Source: Roseomonas sp. (lineage in GTDB: Bacteria > Pseudomonadota > Alphaproteobacteria > Acetobacterales > Acetobacteraceae). From it: a DNA stretch of 36,984 nucleotides. The DNA is taken from the NCBI GenBank assembly GCA_028288745.1, contig JAQGHX010000085.1:1-36984 (forward strand), in the 5' to 3' direction. The notes under the pieces are model-generated. The model was not told where the DNA came from, made no database searches, and worked only from the letters and a program-made list of their open reading frames with translations. The position numbers and the translations under genes are program-made. Positions 25,410 through 32,863 of this stretch are shown here, piece after piece (position 1 is the first letter of the stretch; every line of letters begins with the position of its first letter).

Positions 25410-26582
25410 TTAATACGTGCAAGAAGGGGCCTCCCGACCCGCAGAGGGAATATGGGATGTGGGGCTTGTCTCGGCCCGCTGTGCCGGGGCCCCTGTAACG
25501 GACCGCTCGGCTCTCGGGGCGCTGCCGGCCCCCTCCGGTCTCGGGCCATTCGCGGCCCCTTGGCATATCGGGCCGCTCCCGGCCTCCTGGAGTACCGGGT
25601 CGCTCTTGGCCTTTTCGAATATCAGGCCGCTCCCGGCCCCTTCGGATATCGGGACGTTCGTGGCCTTTTGGAAGACGGGCCCGGTTGCGGCCCGGACAGG
25701 CTCTCCACGCGCCAGCTCCCGGTGCGAGAGGTCGACCCGCCAGCCCTGCCCGGCCAGATGGGCCGCCAGCATTTCGGCCAGCAGCACGGAGCGGTGTTTG
25801 CCGCCCGTGCAGCCCATGGCCACGGTGAGGTATTTCTTGCCCTCCGCCGCGTAGCGGGGCAACAGCGGGTCCAGCAGCGCCGTCATGCGTTGCCAGAATG
25901 GACCGAACGCCGAATCCTCTTGAACGAAGGCCGCCACCGGCCCATCGCGCCCGGTCAGTGGCCGCAGCACCGGGTCGTAATGCGGGTTGCGCAGGAAGCG
26001 CAGGTCGAAGACCAGCTCGGCCTCGCGCGGCAGCCCTTTCGGGAAGGCGAAGGACACCACGGCCACCGCCATGCCCTGCCCTTCCCCGCCGCTGTCGCGG
26101 AAACGCTGCTCGATCTGCCGGCGCAGGTCCGGCAAGGGCAGGTCCGAGGTATCGAGCACGGCATCCGCCGCGTCGCGCAGCGGTGCCAGCAGCGCCGCCT
26201 CCCGCGCGATGCCGTCGGCGACCGAGGCCCCCAGCGAGCCACCCGGCGCCAGCGGGTGGCGCCTGCGCGTCTCGGAGAAGCGGCGCAGCAGCACCGTCTC
26301 ATCCGCCGTGGCGAACAGCAATTGCGGCGCGATGCCGGGGTCCTGCCGCAGCCGGTCCAGCAGCGCCAGCAGGCCGGCGGCCTCGAAGCCGCGCGTGCGG
26401 ACATCCACCCCGGCCGCGATGGGCACGCTGGCGCCCTCCAGCACCACTTCCTCCAGGACCGAGAGCGGCGGGTTGTCCACCGTCTCGAAGCCCAGATCCT
26501 CCAGCATCCGCAGGATGGACGACTTGCCGGCCCCGGACAGGCCGGTGACCAGCACCACCGGCCGTGGAAGCGGTGCGGTCAT
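25410..26582 (-). CDS. rapZ: RapZ-family nucleotide-binding protein with repeat tail
   Basis: RNase adapter protein RapZ/YvcJ family. Walker A GLSGAGKS at 14-21, DNPPL at 36-40, the family pattern VFDLRFLRNPHYDP at 191-204, TGRDGPV, and the C-terminal MGCTGGKHRSVLLAE at 256-270. In Escherichia coli RapZ steers RNase E to the GlmZ small RNA; in alphaproteobacteria the target is unknown. Its ATG overlaps the hprK stop (ATGA), a conserved pairing. The family normally ends near residue 290; here 100 more residues follow, including seven 9-residue repeats (301-363). Confidence 0.93.
   Translation of the reverse strand: MTAPLPRPVVLVTGLSGAGKSSILRMLEDLGFETVDNPPLSVLEEVVLEGASVPIAAGVDVRTRGFEAAGLLALLDRLRQDPGIAPQLLFATADETVLLRRFSETRRRHPLAPGGSLGASVADGIAREAALLAPLRDAADAVLDTSDLPLPDLRRQIEQRFRDSGGEGQGMAVAVVSFAFPKGLPREAELVFDLRFLRNPHYDPVLRPLTGRDGPVAAFVQEDSAFGPFWQRMTALLDPLLPRYAAEGKKYLTVAMGCTGGKHRSVLLAEMLAAHLAGQGWRVDLSHRELARGEPVRAATGPVFQKATNVPISEGAGSGLIFEKAKSDPVLQEAGSGPICQGAANGPRPEGAGSAPRAERSVTGAPAQRAETSPTSHIPSAGREAPSCTY
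25494..25682 (-). repeat. 27-bp tandem repeats encoding a nonapeptide array in RapZ
   Basis: Seven units of 27 bases (189 bases) without frame loss. Protein units in order: GPVFQKATN, VPISEGAGS, GLIFEKAKS, DPVLQEAGS, GPICQGAAN, GPRPEGAGS, APRAERSVT. A loose consensus is GP-I/V-x-x-x-A-x-S. On the plus strand each unit begins with a GGGCCG-like motif and has a GGCC about 10 bases in. Confidence 0.85.
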
Positions 26583-27028
26583 GCCGCCACGAAGGCACCG
26601 GCGCGCAGGCCGAAGCGCATCTGGGCCACGCCGAGCGCCAGCTCGATCTTGGCGGCGGCCGAACAGTCGAAGGGATGCAGCGCCAGCAGCGGCAGGCCGT
26701 GCCCCAGCACGGTGAAGACGCGGGGCTCCGGCAGGCGGGGCACTTCGTCCCGCGCCACCATCAGCACCGCCAGCCGCAGCGGCGCGGGGCCGTGCGGCAG
26801 ACCCTGGAAAATGCCGACGCCACGGACCTCCAGCAGCCCCGCCAGCTCCGGCGGCGACTCGGCCGCCACGGCGCCGTCCCCGGCCGAAAGCTTCACCTGG
26901 TCATCGGCCACCAATTGCCAGCCGCGCTGCATCAGCCGCAGCAACAGGTCAGACTTGCCAGACCCGGGAACCCCCAGGAACAGAACGCCCGCCCCACCGG
27001 ACGAAGCGCAGCTTCCGTGCTGCAACAT
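26579..27028 (-). CDS. hprK: HPr kinase/phosphorylase, short alphaproteobacterial form
   Basis: 149-residue version of HprK holding only the C-terminal catalytic domain. Walker A GVPGSGKSD at 19-27, VADDQV at 40-45, and the signature EVRGVGIF follow. It phosphorylates and dephosphorylates HPr on the regulatory serine, setting PTS phosphate flow. The ATG at 27028 gives the family N-terminus. First gene of hprK-rapZ-EIIA-ptsH-ptsI; the usual chvG/chvI two-component genes upstream are missing, replaced by a divergent dehydratase. Confidence 0.93.
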   Translation of the reverse strand: MLQHGSCASSGGAGVLFLGVPGSGKSDLLLRLMQRGWQLVADDQVKLSAGDGAVAAESPPELAGLLEVRGVGIFQGLPHGPAPLRLAVLMVARDEVPRLPEPRVFTVLGHGLPLLALHPFDCSAAAKIELALGVAQMRFGLRAGAFVAA

Positions 27029-27049
27029 GGGCGCGCTCGGCTTTCCCGT

Positions 27050-27131
27050 GAAATATGCAGAAATATGGCATCTTCTGGGCCGGGGGGACAAGACCCCCAA
27101 GGTTGCGGCCCCCGTGCGCCGATGCAACCTT
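27050..27131. promoter_or_regulatory. Divergent control region of hprK and the dehydratase
   Basis: Two direct GAAATATG repeats start at 27050 and 27060, one helical turn apart. GGGGG/CCCCC forms a hairpin at about 27083-27098. AAGGTTGC (27099-27106) and GCAACCTT (27124-27131) make a perfect inverted repeat just before the dehydratase start. These look like operator and RNA-structure candidates; no regulator is assigned. Confidence 0.4.
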
Positions 27132-27139
27132 ACCGCGAC

Positions 27140-28075
27140 ATGACCCATATGATCGACGCCCCCGCCATCCGCGACGCCGCGCGGCGGATCGCCCCCCATA
27201 TCCGCCGCACACCGCTGCTGCACCTGCCGGCGGCGGCCCTTGGGACCCCATGCGATCTCACGCTGAAGCTGGAACTGCTGCAGGCCAGCGGGTCCTTCAA
27301 GACGCGCGGCGCCTTCAACCGCATGCTGGCCGGGCCGCTGCCGGCCGCCGGTGTCGTCGCGGCCTCCGGCGGCAACCACGGCGCCGCGGTGGCCTATGCC
27401 GCCCGGGCCTTGGGCGCGCGGGCCGAGATCTATGTCCCCGAGATCACCGGCCCCGCCAAGCTCGCCCGCATCCGGGCCTATGGCGCGCACCTGGTGCAGG
27501 GCGGCGCCACCTATGACGACGCCCGCCGCGCCAGCGAGGCCCGCGCGGCCGAGACCGGGGCCATGATGGTCCATGCCTACGACCAGCCCGAAGTCCTGAT
27601 CGGCCAGGGCACCCTGGCGCTGGAACTGGAGGAGGACGCGCCGGAGCTGACGCATGTCCTGGTCGCCACCGGCGGCGGCGGGCTGATCGGCGGCATGGCC
27701 GCCTGGTACGCCGGCCGCGCCGACGTGGTGAGCGTCGAGCCCGCCGCCTGCCCCACCCTGCACGACGCGCTCCGCGCCGGCGCGCCCACCCCGGCCGCGG
27801 TCGGCGGCGTGGCGGCGGACAGCCTGGGCGCCCGGCAGGTGGGCATCGCCATGTTCCCCATCGCGCAGGCCTTCATCCACCATGCGGTGCTGGTGCCGGA
27901 CGAGGCCATCCTGGAAGCCCGCCGCCGGCTGTGGGACGCCTGCCGGCTGGTGGTGGAACCCGGCGGGGCCACCGCGCTCGCCGCCCTGCTCTGCGGCGCC
28001 TTCACACCCCCGGAAGGGGCACGGGTGGGCATCGTGCTGTGCGGGGCGAATACCGATCCGGGCAGCGTTGGCTGA
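27140..28075 (+). CDS. PLP-dependent serine/threonine dehydratase
   Basis: Fold-type II PLP enzyme, 311 aa. The Schiff-base lysine is Lys54 in ASGSFKTRGAFNRM; SGGNHGAAVAYAA binds substrate, and the glycine loop GGGGLIGG (178-185) holds PLP phosphate. There is no C-terminal ACT domain, so it is the catabolic or racemase-like short form, not biosynthetic IlvA; serine racemase or threo-hydroxyaspartate dehydratase are alternatives. The ATG at 27140 is chosen; in-frame ATGs at 27122 and 27149 are possible, none with a clear ribosome-binding site. Confidence 0.87.
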   Translation: MTHMIDAPAIRDAARRIAPHIRRTPLLHLPAAALGTPCDLTLKLELLQASGSFKTRGAFNRMLAGPLPAAGVVAASGGNHGAAVAYAARALGARAEIYVPEITGPAKLARIRAYGAHLVQGGATYDDARRASEARAAETGAMMVHAYDQPEVLIGQGTLALELEEDAPELTHVLVATGGGGLIGGMAAWYAGRADVVSVEPAACPTLHDALRAGAPTPAAVGGVAADSLGARQVGIAMFPIAQAFIHHAVLVPDEAILEARRRLWDACRLVVEPGGATALAALLCGAFTPPEGARVGIVLCGANTDPGSVG

Positions 28076-28086
28076 TTTGCCGGGGC

Positions 28087-28352
28087 GAGGCCAAAAGGGG
28101 CTCCGCCCCTTCTGGACTTCCCCGCCGGAGTGACAGTGTCACCCCGGACCCACCATCAGTTTAAGAATTGAAGCGTTGGAGTGCGCCGGGGAGCTATGCT
28201 CCCCGGCAGCTGAGGATACGGCCCGCGTGGCATTTCAATAATCCGGCTGCGCCGCGCCTGGGCCTGAAAGCCCATCCTAAAGACTGACATCGGGGTCCGG
28301 GATGGACTTTCCACCCCGGGCAAGGTTCCAGGGGCAGCGCCCCTGGCCTGCC
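28087..28352. repeat. Dispersed palindromic repeat, copy C
   Basis: Between the convergent dehydratase and EF-hand genes. Hairpins: AAGGGGC/GCCCCTT (28095-28111); GGAGTGAC/GTCACCCC with one mismatch (28127-28145); a perfect 9-bp stem CCGGGGAGC/GCTCCCCGG (28186-28206); GGGATGGA/TCCACCCC (about 28299-28317); CCAGGGGC/GCCCCTGG (28328-28346). The centre (GCCCGCGTGGCATTTCAATAA, split here as GCCCGCGTGG and CATTTCAATAA, then GGGCCTGAAAGCC) is homologous to copy A in the same orientation. Confidence 0.85.
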
Positions 28353-28357
28353 TCACG

Positions 28358-29227
28358 TCACTGCCGGTCGAACAGCAGTCCTTCCAGCACGCCGCGCACC
28401 AGGGCCACGCCTTCCTGCAGGCCTTCCAGCCGCAGCGGCCGCCCGTTGGCCGTGCCGGTCGCCCGGCCGAAGGCGACGCGGTCCTGGCCCAGTTCGGCGA
28501 CGGAGAGCTTGCCGTCGCCGTCGTAATCCAGGCTTTCCATCACCAGCCGGCCCAGCGCCACGCCGGCCAGCATGCCGCCGCCGCCCGCAACCAAGGCGGT
28601 CTCAGGCGTCGCGTCCTCGGCGGCGGCCAGCAGCCAGGTGGCGCCGCGCGCCAGCCGGGCGATCTCAGCCACCGAGAGCCTGCCGTCGCCGGATACGTCG
28701 CCTTCGCGCATCACGGCGGCGAGGCAGATCTCGGGAGAGGGGCTGCCGGTGCCGCAGGCCGCTTCCAGCCCTTCCAGCGCCGAGAGGAAGGTCACGCCCT
28801 CGCCATGCAGGGCGGCGATGCCCGGCGGCGCGGCGGGGCAGCGGTGCCAGGCCTGGACCGGGGTGGCGCCCGGCAGGCGGTCGTCGCGCAGCTTGGCGTC
28901 GGGTTCGGCGGTCTCCAGCGCGGTGGCGGTGCCGCGCAGCAGGATGCGCGGTGCCTCCGCCCCGCGCCCGATGCCCATGGTCCAGCCGTCCACGGCGCGC
29001 GCTTCGGCGAAGCGGATCAGCCGGGCGGGGCCGTCATCGGGCAGGCGGGCGGCGGTGCGGGCGGTCAGTTGCAGCAGGGCCTCGGGCGCGGCGCATTCGC
29101 CCTGGTACCAGGGGCCGCGCAGCGGCTCGGGCACCGGCAGGGCGGGTTGCTGCGCGCGGGCGGGGGCGGCGAACCCCAGCAGCAGCGCGGCCATGAAGAC
29201 CATGGACAGGGCGGGACGTCGCGTCAT
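28358..29227 (-). CDS. Secreted protein with two EF-hand loops
   Basis: 289-residue exported protein of unknown function. Signal peptide MTRRPALSMVFMAALLLGFA with cleavage after ARA near residue 25. Two canonical calcium loops: DVSGDGRLSVAE at 177-188 and DYDGDGKLSVAE at 234-245, both with Asp at 1, 3 (Ser or Asp pattern), 5 and Glu at 12. Four cysteines in the mature part could form disulfides. The ATG at 29227 overlaps the stop of the upstream gene (ATGA), which fixes the start and shows coupling with the five-repeat protein. No enzyme signature seen. Confidence 0.75.
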   Translation of the reverse strand: MTRRPALSMVFMAALLLGFAAPARAQQPALPVPEPLRGPWYQGECAAPEALLQLTARTAARLPDDGPARLIRFAEARAVDGWTMGIGRGAEAPRILLRGTATALETAEPDAKLRDDRLPGATPVQAWHRCPAAPPGIAALHGEGVTFLSALEGLEAACGTGSPSPEICLAAVMREGDVSGDGRLSVAEIARLARGATWLLAAAEDATPETALVAGGGGMLAGVALGRLVMESLDYDGDGKLSVAELGQDRVAFGRATGTANGRPLRLEGLQEGVALVRGVLEGLLFDRQ

Positions 29228-31032
29228 GGCAGCGTCACCTCGGTGCCGGAACACAGGTTGAAGCCGGGCAGGACGATCTCCTGCCCGTCGCGGAACACCG
29301 CGCTGAGGGTGGCGGTGCAGCCGACGCCCTCGGGCGGCTGGAAGTCCAGCGTCTCGCCCCTGCCCAGCACGGTGGCGCCCAGGCGGTCGGTGCCGCGCGG
29401 GGCGCCCTGGTCCTGGACATAGAGCTCGACGATCGGCGAGCGGCCGGCATTGCGCAGGCGCACGCTGCCCTCGCGCGGCGGGCCGGGCTCGATGGCGCCG
29501 GGGTTCTGGTCCAGCTTTTCGGCCAGGGTCCAGCCCGGGCGCAGCACGATCAGGCTGGTGGCGCAGATATCGACGCCGCGTCGCTCCTCCGCCCCGCCAT
29601 TGGCGAAGACGATGCGCAGGTCCACCTCGCAGCCGCCATGCAGCGTCACCTCGTGCCGCCCGCCGCGGTCCAGCGCCGTGCCCGAGAGCTTGTCCTCGCC
29701 CCAGTCGGTCTCGTCGATGGCGGAGGCATAGGCTTCCTCCACCGCCGCGCCGTGGCGGTTGATCAGGGTGAAGGCGCGTTCCGGCTGGCGGGGGATGCCG
29801 CTGCCGTCGAACAGGGCGCGGGCATCGGCGCCGCAGATATCCACGCCGCGCTTCTCCTCCGCCGTCTCGTCGTCATAGACGGCGCGCAGGTCGGCTTGGC
29901 AGGCGCGGCTGCGCAGGCGCAGCCGGAAGGTGTCGCCGGCCTCGACCGGCACGGCACCAAGGCGGTCGATGCCCCAGCGGTCGGCGGGACGGTCCTGCCC
30001 CGGGGGCACGCCGGGGGCTGCGGGCTGGGTCACGGCATAGAGGCTGCGCATGGCGCGGCCGCTGCCATTGGCCACTTCCAGATCCCGCCGCGGCACGCTG
30101 GGGTCACCGAAGGAGAGGCGGGCCCGGCGGCAGAGATTGACCCGCAGGCGTTCCTCCACCGTGTCATCCTCGAAGATGGCGGTGACGTCGTAGACGCAGT
30201 CCCGCGTGCGGCCGAGGCGCAGAGTGAAGGAGGAATCCGGCGCCACGACATCGGAGCCCAGCCGGTCCGGTCCGCGCTCGGCCCCATCCTGACCGGCGCC
30301 GTTCCGGCCATCGCCACGCCGGGCGGCGGGGCTGGGGGCGGCGTAGAGCTCGCGCATCGTCAGGTCGGTGGCGTTCTCGATTGTCGCCTCGCGCAGCGGC
30401 GCGGTGGGGTCGCCGAAGGTGACGCGGGCGACGCGGCAGAGGTCCACCCCACGCTTCTCCTGCGCGCTGCCGTCCGAGAGCACGACGCGGACATCGAACA
30501 GGCAGAGCGTCTGCCGCCCGAGCGGAACCCGCAGGCTGGCGCCGGAGGGCAGCGTGTCCATCCCCAGCCGGTCGGGCGCCGTGTCCAGGCTGCCGGTGGG
30601 CACGACATACAGCTCGCGCAATGCGAGGCCGAGTTCATTGGCCACCACCACGGCGCGCTCCTGCGCCTGGCGCGGCGCCTGGGCCGGGGTCGCCACCCCG
30701 CGCGCGGCGGCGGCCGGGCGCAGGGACGCGGAGGGCGACGCCTCGGCCAGCATAGGCCGGGGCGGAATGGATGGGGGCCGAACAGACTGGGGCGGGTTGA
30801 ACTGGGGCGGAATGGACCGGGGCGAAGCCGTCGCGGGCCAGGCCGGCGCGGCAGCGCCTGCTCCGGTATGCGCCAAGGTGAACCGGGTCAAAGCAGGTTG
30901 GACCAAAGCGGGCTGGGTCAGCACGGGCTGGGCAAGCCCCCCCTGGGCGGGGCCCGCCTGGGCAAGCGTGAGCGCCACCGTCCCCGGCGCCAACAGCGCC
31001 AGTACACACCCCACCGCAAGCCAGATCCGCAT
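29224..31032 (-). CDS. Secreted protein with five two-cysteine repeat domains
   Basis: 602-residue exported protein of unknown function. Signal peptide at 1-24, a Pro/Ala/Gln-rich linker to about 125, then five domains of 80-100 residues at about 127-207, 216-310, 318-408, 420-498 and 524-602. Each has an ELY/SLY/EAY motif, a DRLG-like turn, a first cysteine, a hydrophobic D-x-R-x-V-F strand, and ERRGVDIC-like second cysteine. The cysteine pairs are 177/199, 279/301, 378/400, 468/490 and 572/594, always 22 apart, suggesting one disulfide per domain. The ATG lies divergent from tctC. Followed by the EF-hand gene with an ATGA overlap. I recall single-domain relatives annotated as hypothetical in Bradyrhizobium-like genomes. 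Confidence 0.75.
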   Translation of the reverse strand: MRIWLAVGCVLALLAPGTVALTLAQAGPAQGGLAQPVLTQPALVQPALTRFTLAHTGAGAAAPAWPATASPRSIPPQFNPPQSVRPPSIPPRPMLAEASPSASLRPAAAARGVATPAQAPRQAQERAVVVANELGLALRELYVVPTGSLDTAPDRLGMDTLPSGASLRVPLGRQTLCLFDVRVVLSDGSAQEKRGVDLCRVARVTFGDPTAPLREATIENATDLTMRELYAAPSPAARRGDGRNGAGQDGAERGPDRLGSDVVAPDSSFTLRLGRTRDCVYDVTAIFEDDTVEERLRVNLCRRARLSFGDPSVPRRDLEVANGSGRAMRSLYAVTQPAAPGVPPGQDRPADRWGIDRLGAVPVEAGDTFRLRLRSRACQADLRAVYDDETAEEKRGVDICGADARALFDGSGIPRQPERAFTLINRHGAAVEEAYASAIDETDWGEDKLSGTALDRGGRHEVTLHGGCEVDLRIVFANGGAEERRGVDICATSLIVLRPGWTLAEKLDQNPGAIEPGPPREGSVRLRNAGRSPIVELYVQDQGAPRGTDRLGATVLGRGETLDFQPPEGVGCTATLSAVFRDGQEIVLPGFNLCSGTEVTLP

Positions 31033-31177
31033 TCAAACCCCCGCCACCGCGCCGCACCATGGGGGGGACGCACGCTTCCGTGCAAGGGCATCCGGCGGCG
31101 CGATTGTCCATTTGCCCAAGGCGTGTTCTTCCCGCAACCTGTCGGCACCAAAGCTCAAGAAGCCGGAGGAAAATACC

Positions 31178-32161
31178 ATGCTGGTCCGTCGCTCTTTCCT
31201 GTCCACCACAGCGCTGGCCGCCGCAGGCGCCGCACTGGGCCTGCCGCTGCTCTCCGGCGCGGCCAAGGCCGAACCACGCTTCGCCTCCATGAACATCTTT
31301 ATTCCCGCCGGCCCCGGCGGCGGCTGGGACGGCCTCGGCCGCGCGATCGAGCAGGTCGCCCGCACCAGCGGCATGGTCGGCAGCTTCCAGTTCGAGAATG
31401 TCGGCGGCGCCGGCGGCACCGTGGGCCTGCCCCGCTTCGTCGCCCAGCGCCGTGGCCGCGCCGATTCCATCATGGTCGGCGGCGCCATCATGGTGGGCGC
31501 GGTGCTGGCCAACCGCTCGCCGGTCGGGCTGAAGGACGTCATCCCCATCGCCCGCATGACCACCGAGCCCAGCGTTATCGTGGTGCCCGCCAGCAGCGAG
31601 TTGAAGGACGTCAAGGGACTGCTGGAGGCGCTGAAGGCCAATCCGGGCGGCACCTCGGTCGCCGGCGGCAGCGCGGGCGGCATCGACCACATCATCCTGG
31701 GCCTGCTGCTGAAGTCGCAGGGCAAGTCGGCCAAGGATGCCAGCTACGTTGCCTTCGCCGGCGGCGGCCCGGCCCAGGCCGCCATTCTCGGCGCCCAGGT
31801 CAAGGCCGGCATCTCCGGCGTCTCTGAATTCGCCGAGCAGGTGAAGGCGGGCCGCATGCGCGCGCTGGCCACCACCGGAGACACCCGCAGCCTGGAAGGC
31901 GTGCCGACGCTGAAGGAAAGCGGCGTGGACATCGTCATGGGCAACTGGCGCGGCATCTTCGCGCCCCCCGGCCTGAAGCCGGAGGCGCGCGAGGCCCTGG
32001 TGAAGTTCTTCACCGACCTCGACGCCACGCCCGCGTGGCAGGAGCTGTGCCAGCGCCAGGGCTGGGACCGCGCCTTCCTGGCCGGCGGCGACTTCGACGC
32101 TTTCCTGAAGCAGGACGAGGCCGAGACGGCCGAAGTGCTCAAGGAAGTCGGGCTGGTCTGA
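31178..32161 (+). CDS. tctC: TctC/Bug-type tripartite tricarboxylate transporter binding protein
   Basis: 327-residue periplasmic binding protein. MLVRRSFLSTTALAAAGAAL is an export signal with a twin-arginine-like start and cleavage after AKA near residue 31. Mature features: MNIFIPAGPGGGWDGLGRAI, VGGAGGTVGL and GGSAGGIDHIILG, the Bug-family ligand loops. GGAGGA 7 bases before the ATG is a strong ribosome-binding site. Ligand is probably a di- or tricarboxylate but cannot be fixed. Heads tctCBA. Confidence 0.93.
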   Translation: MLVRRSFLSTTALAAAGAALGLPLLSGAAKAEPRFASMNIFIPAGPGGGWDGLGRAIEQVARTSGMVGSFQFENVGGAGGTVGLPRFVAQRRGRADSIMVGGAIMVGAVLANRSPVGLKDVIPIARMTTEPSVIVVPASSELKDVKGLLEALKANPGGTSVAGGSAGGIDHIILGLLLKSQGKSAKDASYVAFAGGGPAQAAILGAQVKAGISGVSEFAEQVKAGRMRALATTGDTRSLEGVPTLKESGVDIVMGNWRGIFAPPGLKPEAREALVKFFTDLDATPAWQELCQRQGWDRAFLAGGDFDAFLKQDEAETAEVLKEVGLV

Positions 32162-32169
32162 TGCCCGGC

Positions 32170-32196
32170 GGGCCGGGGCAGGCTTTTCCCCGGCCC
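32170..32196 (+). terminator. Strong hairpin between tctC and tctB
   Basis: Perfect 9-bp stem GGGCCGGGG/CCCCGGCCC with a nine-base loop CAGGCTTTT, followed by TTTC, 8 bases after the tctC stop. It probably stops or slows most transcripts, giving more binding protein than membrane subunits. Confidence 0.6.
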
Positions 32197-32327
32197 TTTC
32201 GCCATACGCCCGGCTCCCGCGCCCTGGCGGGGGCCGTGGGGACCGCATGGAAGACAGGGCGCCGGGACCTTGTTCCCGGGCTCCCGGCAGCCAACAGGGC
32301 GCGCCACTCGGGGCGCCGGCCCGCGAC

Positions 32328-32359
32328 AGAGGGACATGGCGTGAGAGGGACATGGCGTG
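32328..32359 (+). repeat. 16-bp tandem duplication over the tctB start
   Basis: AGAGGGACATGGCGTG occurs twice in a row (32328-32343 and 32344-32359). Each copy carries a GAGGGA ribosome-binding-like motif and ends in GTG; the second GTG is the tctB start. The copies are in different frames. Confidence 0.9.
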
Positions 32360-32860
32360 ACTGAATCAAGAGCGGGCTTCCTGAAACCCGGGGCCGGCCC
32401 CGACCGGGCGGTCGCGACCGCCGTGCTGCTGCTGGGGCTGCTCTGCCTGTGGCAGGCCACCATCATCCCGGCCACGCCGCTCTATGCGCAGGTGGGCCCG
32501 AAATTCGTGCCTTACCTGGTGGGGGCGATGGTGTCGGCCATCGGCATCGGGCTGGTGCTGGCCGCGCTGCGCGGCGGCTGGTCGGCCCAGATGGAGGAAG
32601 TGCGCGACGCGCCCCCCACCAACTGGCGGGCGCTGGGGCTGGTCGGCGCCGGGCTGGTGGCCAACCTGGCGCTGATCGACTGGCTGGGCTTCGTCTTCGC
32701 GGCCACCGTGCAATTTGTGCTGGTGGCGGCGGGGTTCGGCAGCAGGCGGCCGGGGCGCGACCTGCTGATCGGGCTGGTCGTGACGCTGGGCGCCTTCCTG
32801 GCCTTCGACAAGCTGCTGGGCGTCAATATCGGCGGCGGCATCCTGGAAGGGATTCTATAA
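32357..32860 (+). CDS. tctB: TctB, small membrane subunit of the tripartite transporter
   Basis: 167-residue protein with about four transmembrane helices (near 17-35, 50-70, 95-115 and 118-150), the size and layout of TctB. AVLLLGLLCLWQATIIP and the late LGAFLAFDKLLGVNIGGG fit the family. Starts at a GTG inside the duplicated 16-bp unit, with GAGGGA 7 bases before it. Ends 3 bases before tctA. Confidence 0.88.
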   Translation: MTESRAGFLKPGAGPDRAVATAVLLLGLLCLWQATIIPATPLYAQVGPKFVPYLVGAMVSAIGIGLVLAALRGGWSAQMEEVRDAPPTNWRALGLVGAGLVANLALIDWLGFVFAATVQFVLVAAGFGSRRPGRDLLIGLVVTLGAFLAFDKLLGVNIGGGILEGIL

Positions 32861-32863
32861 GTT

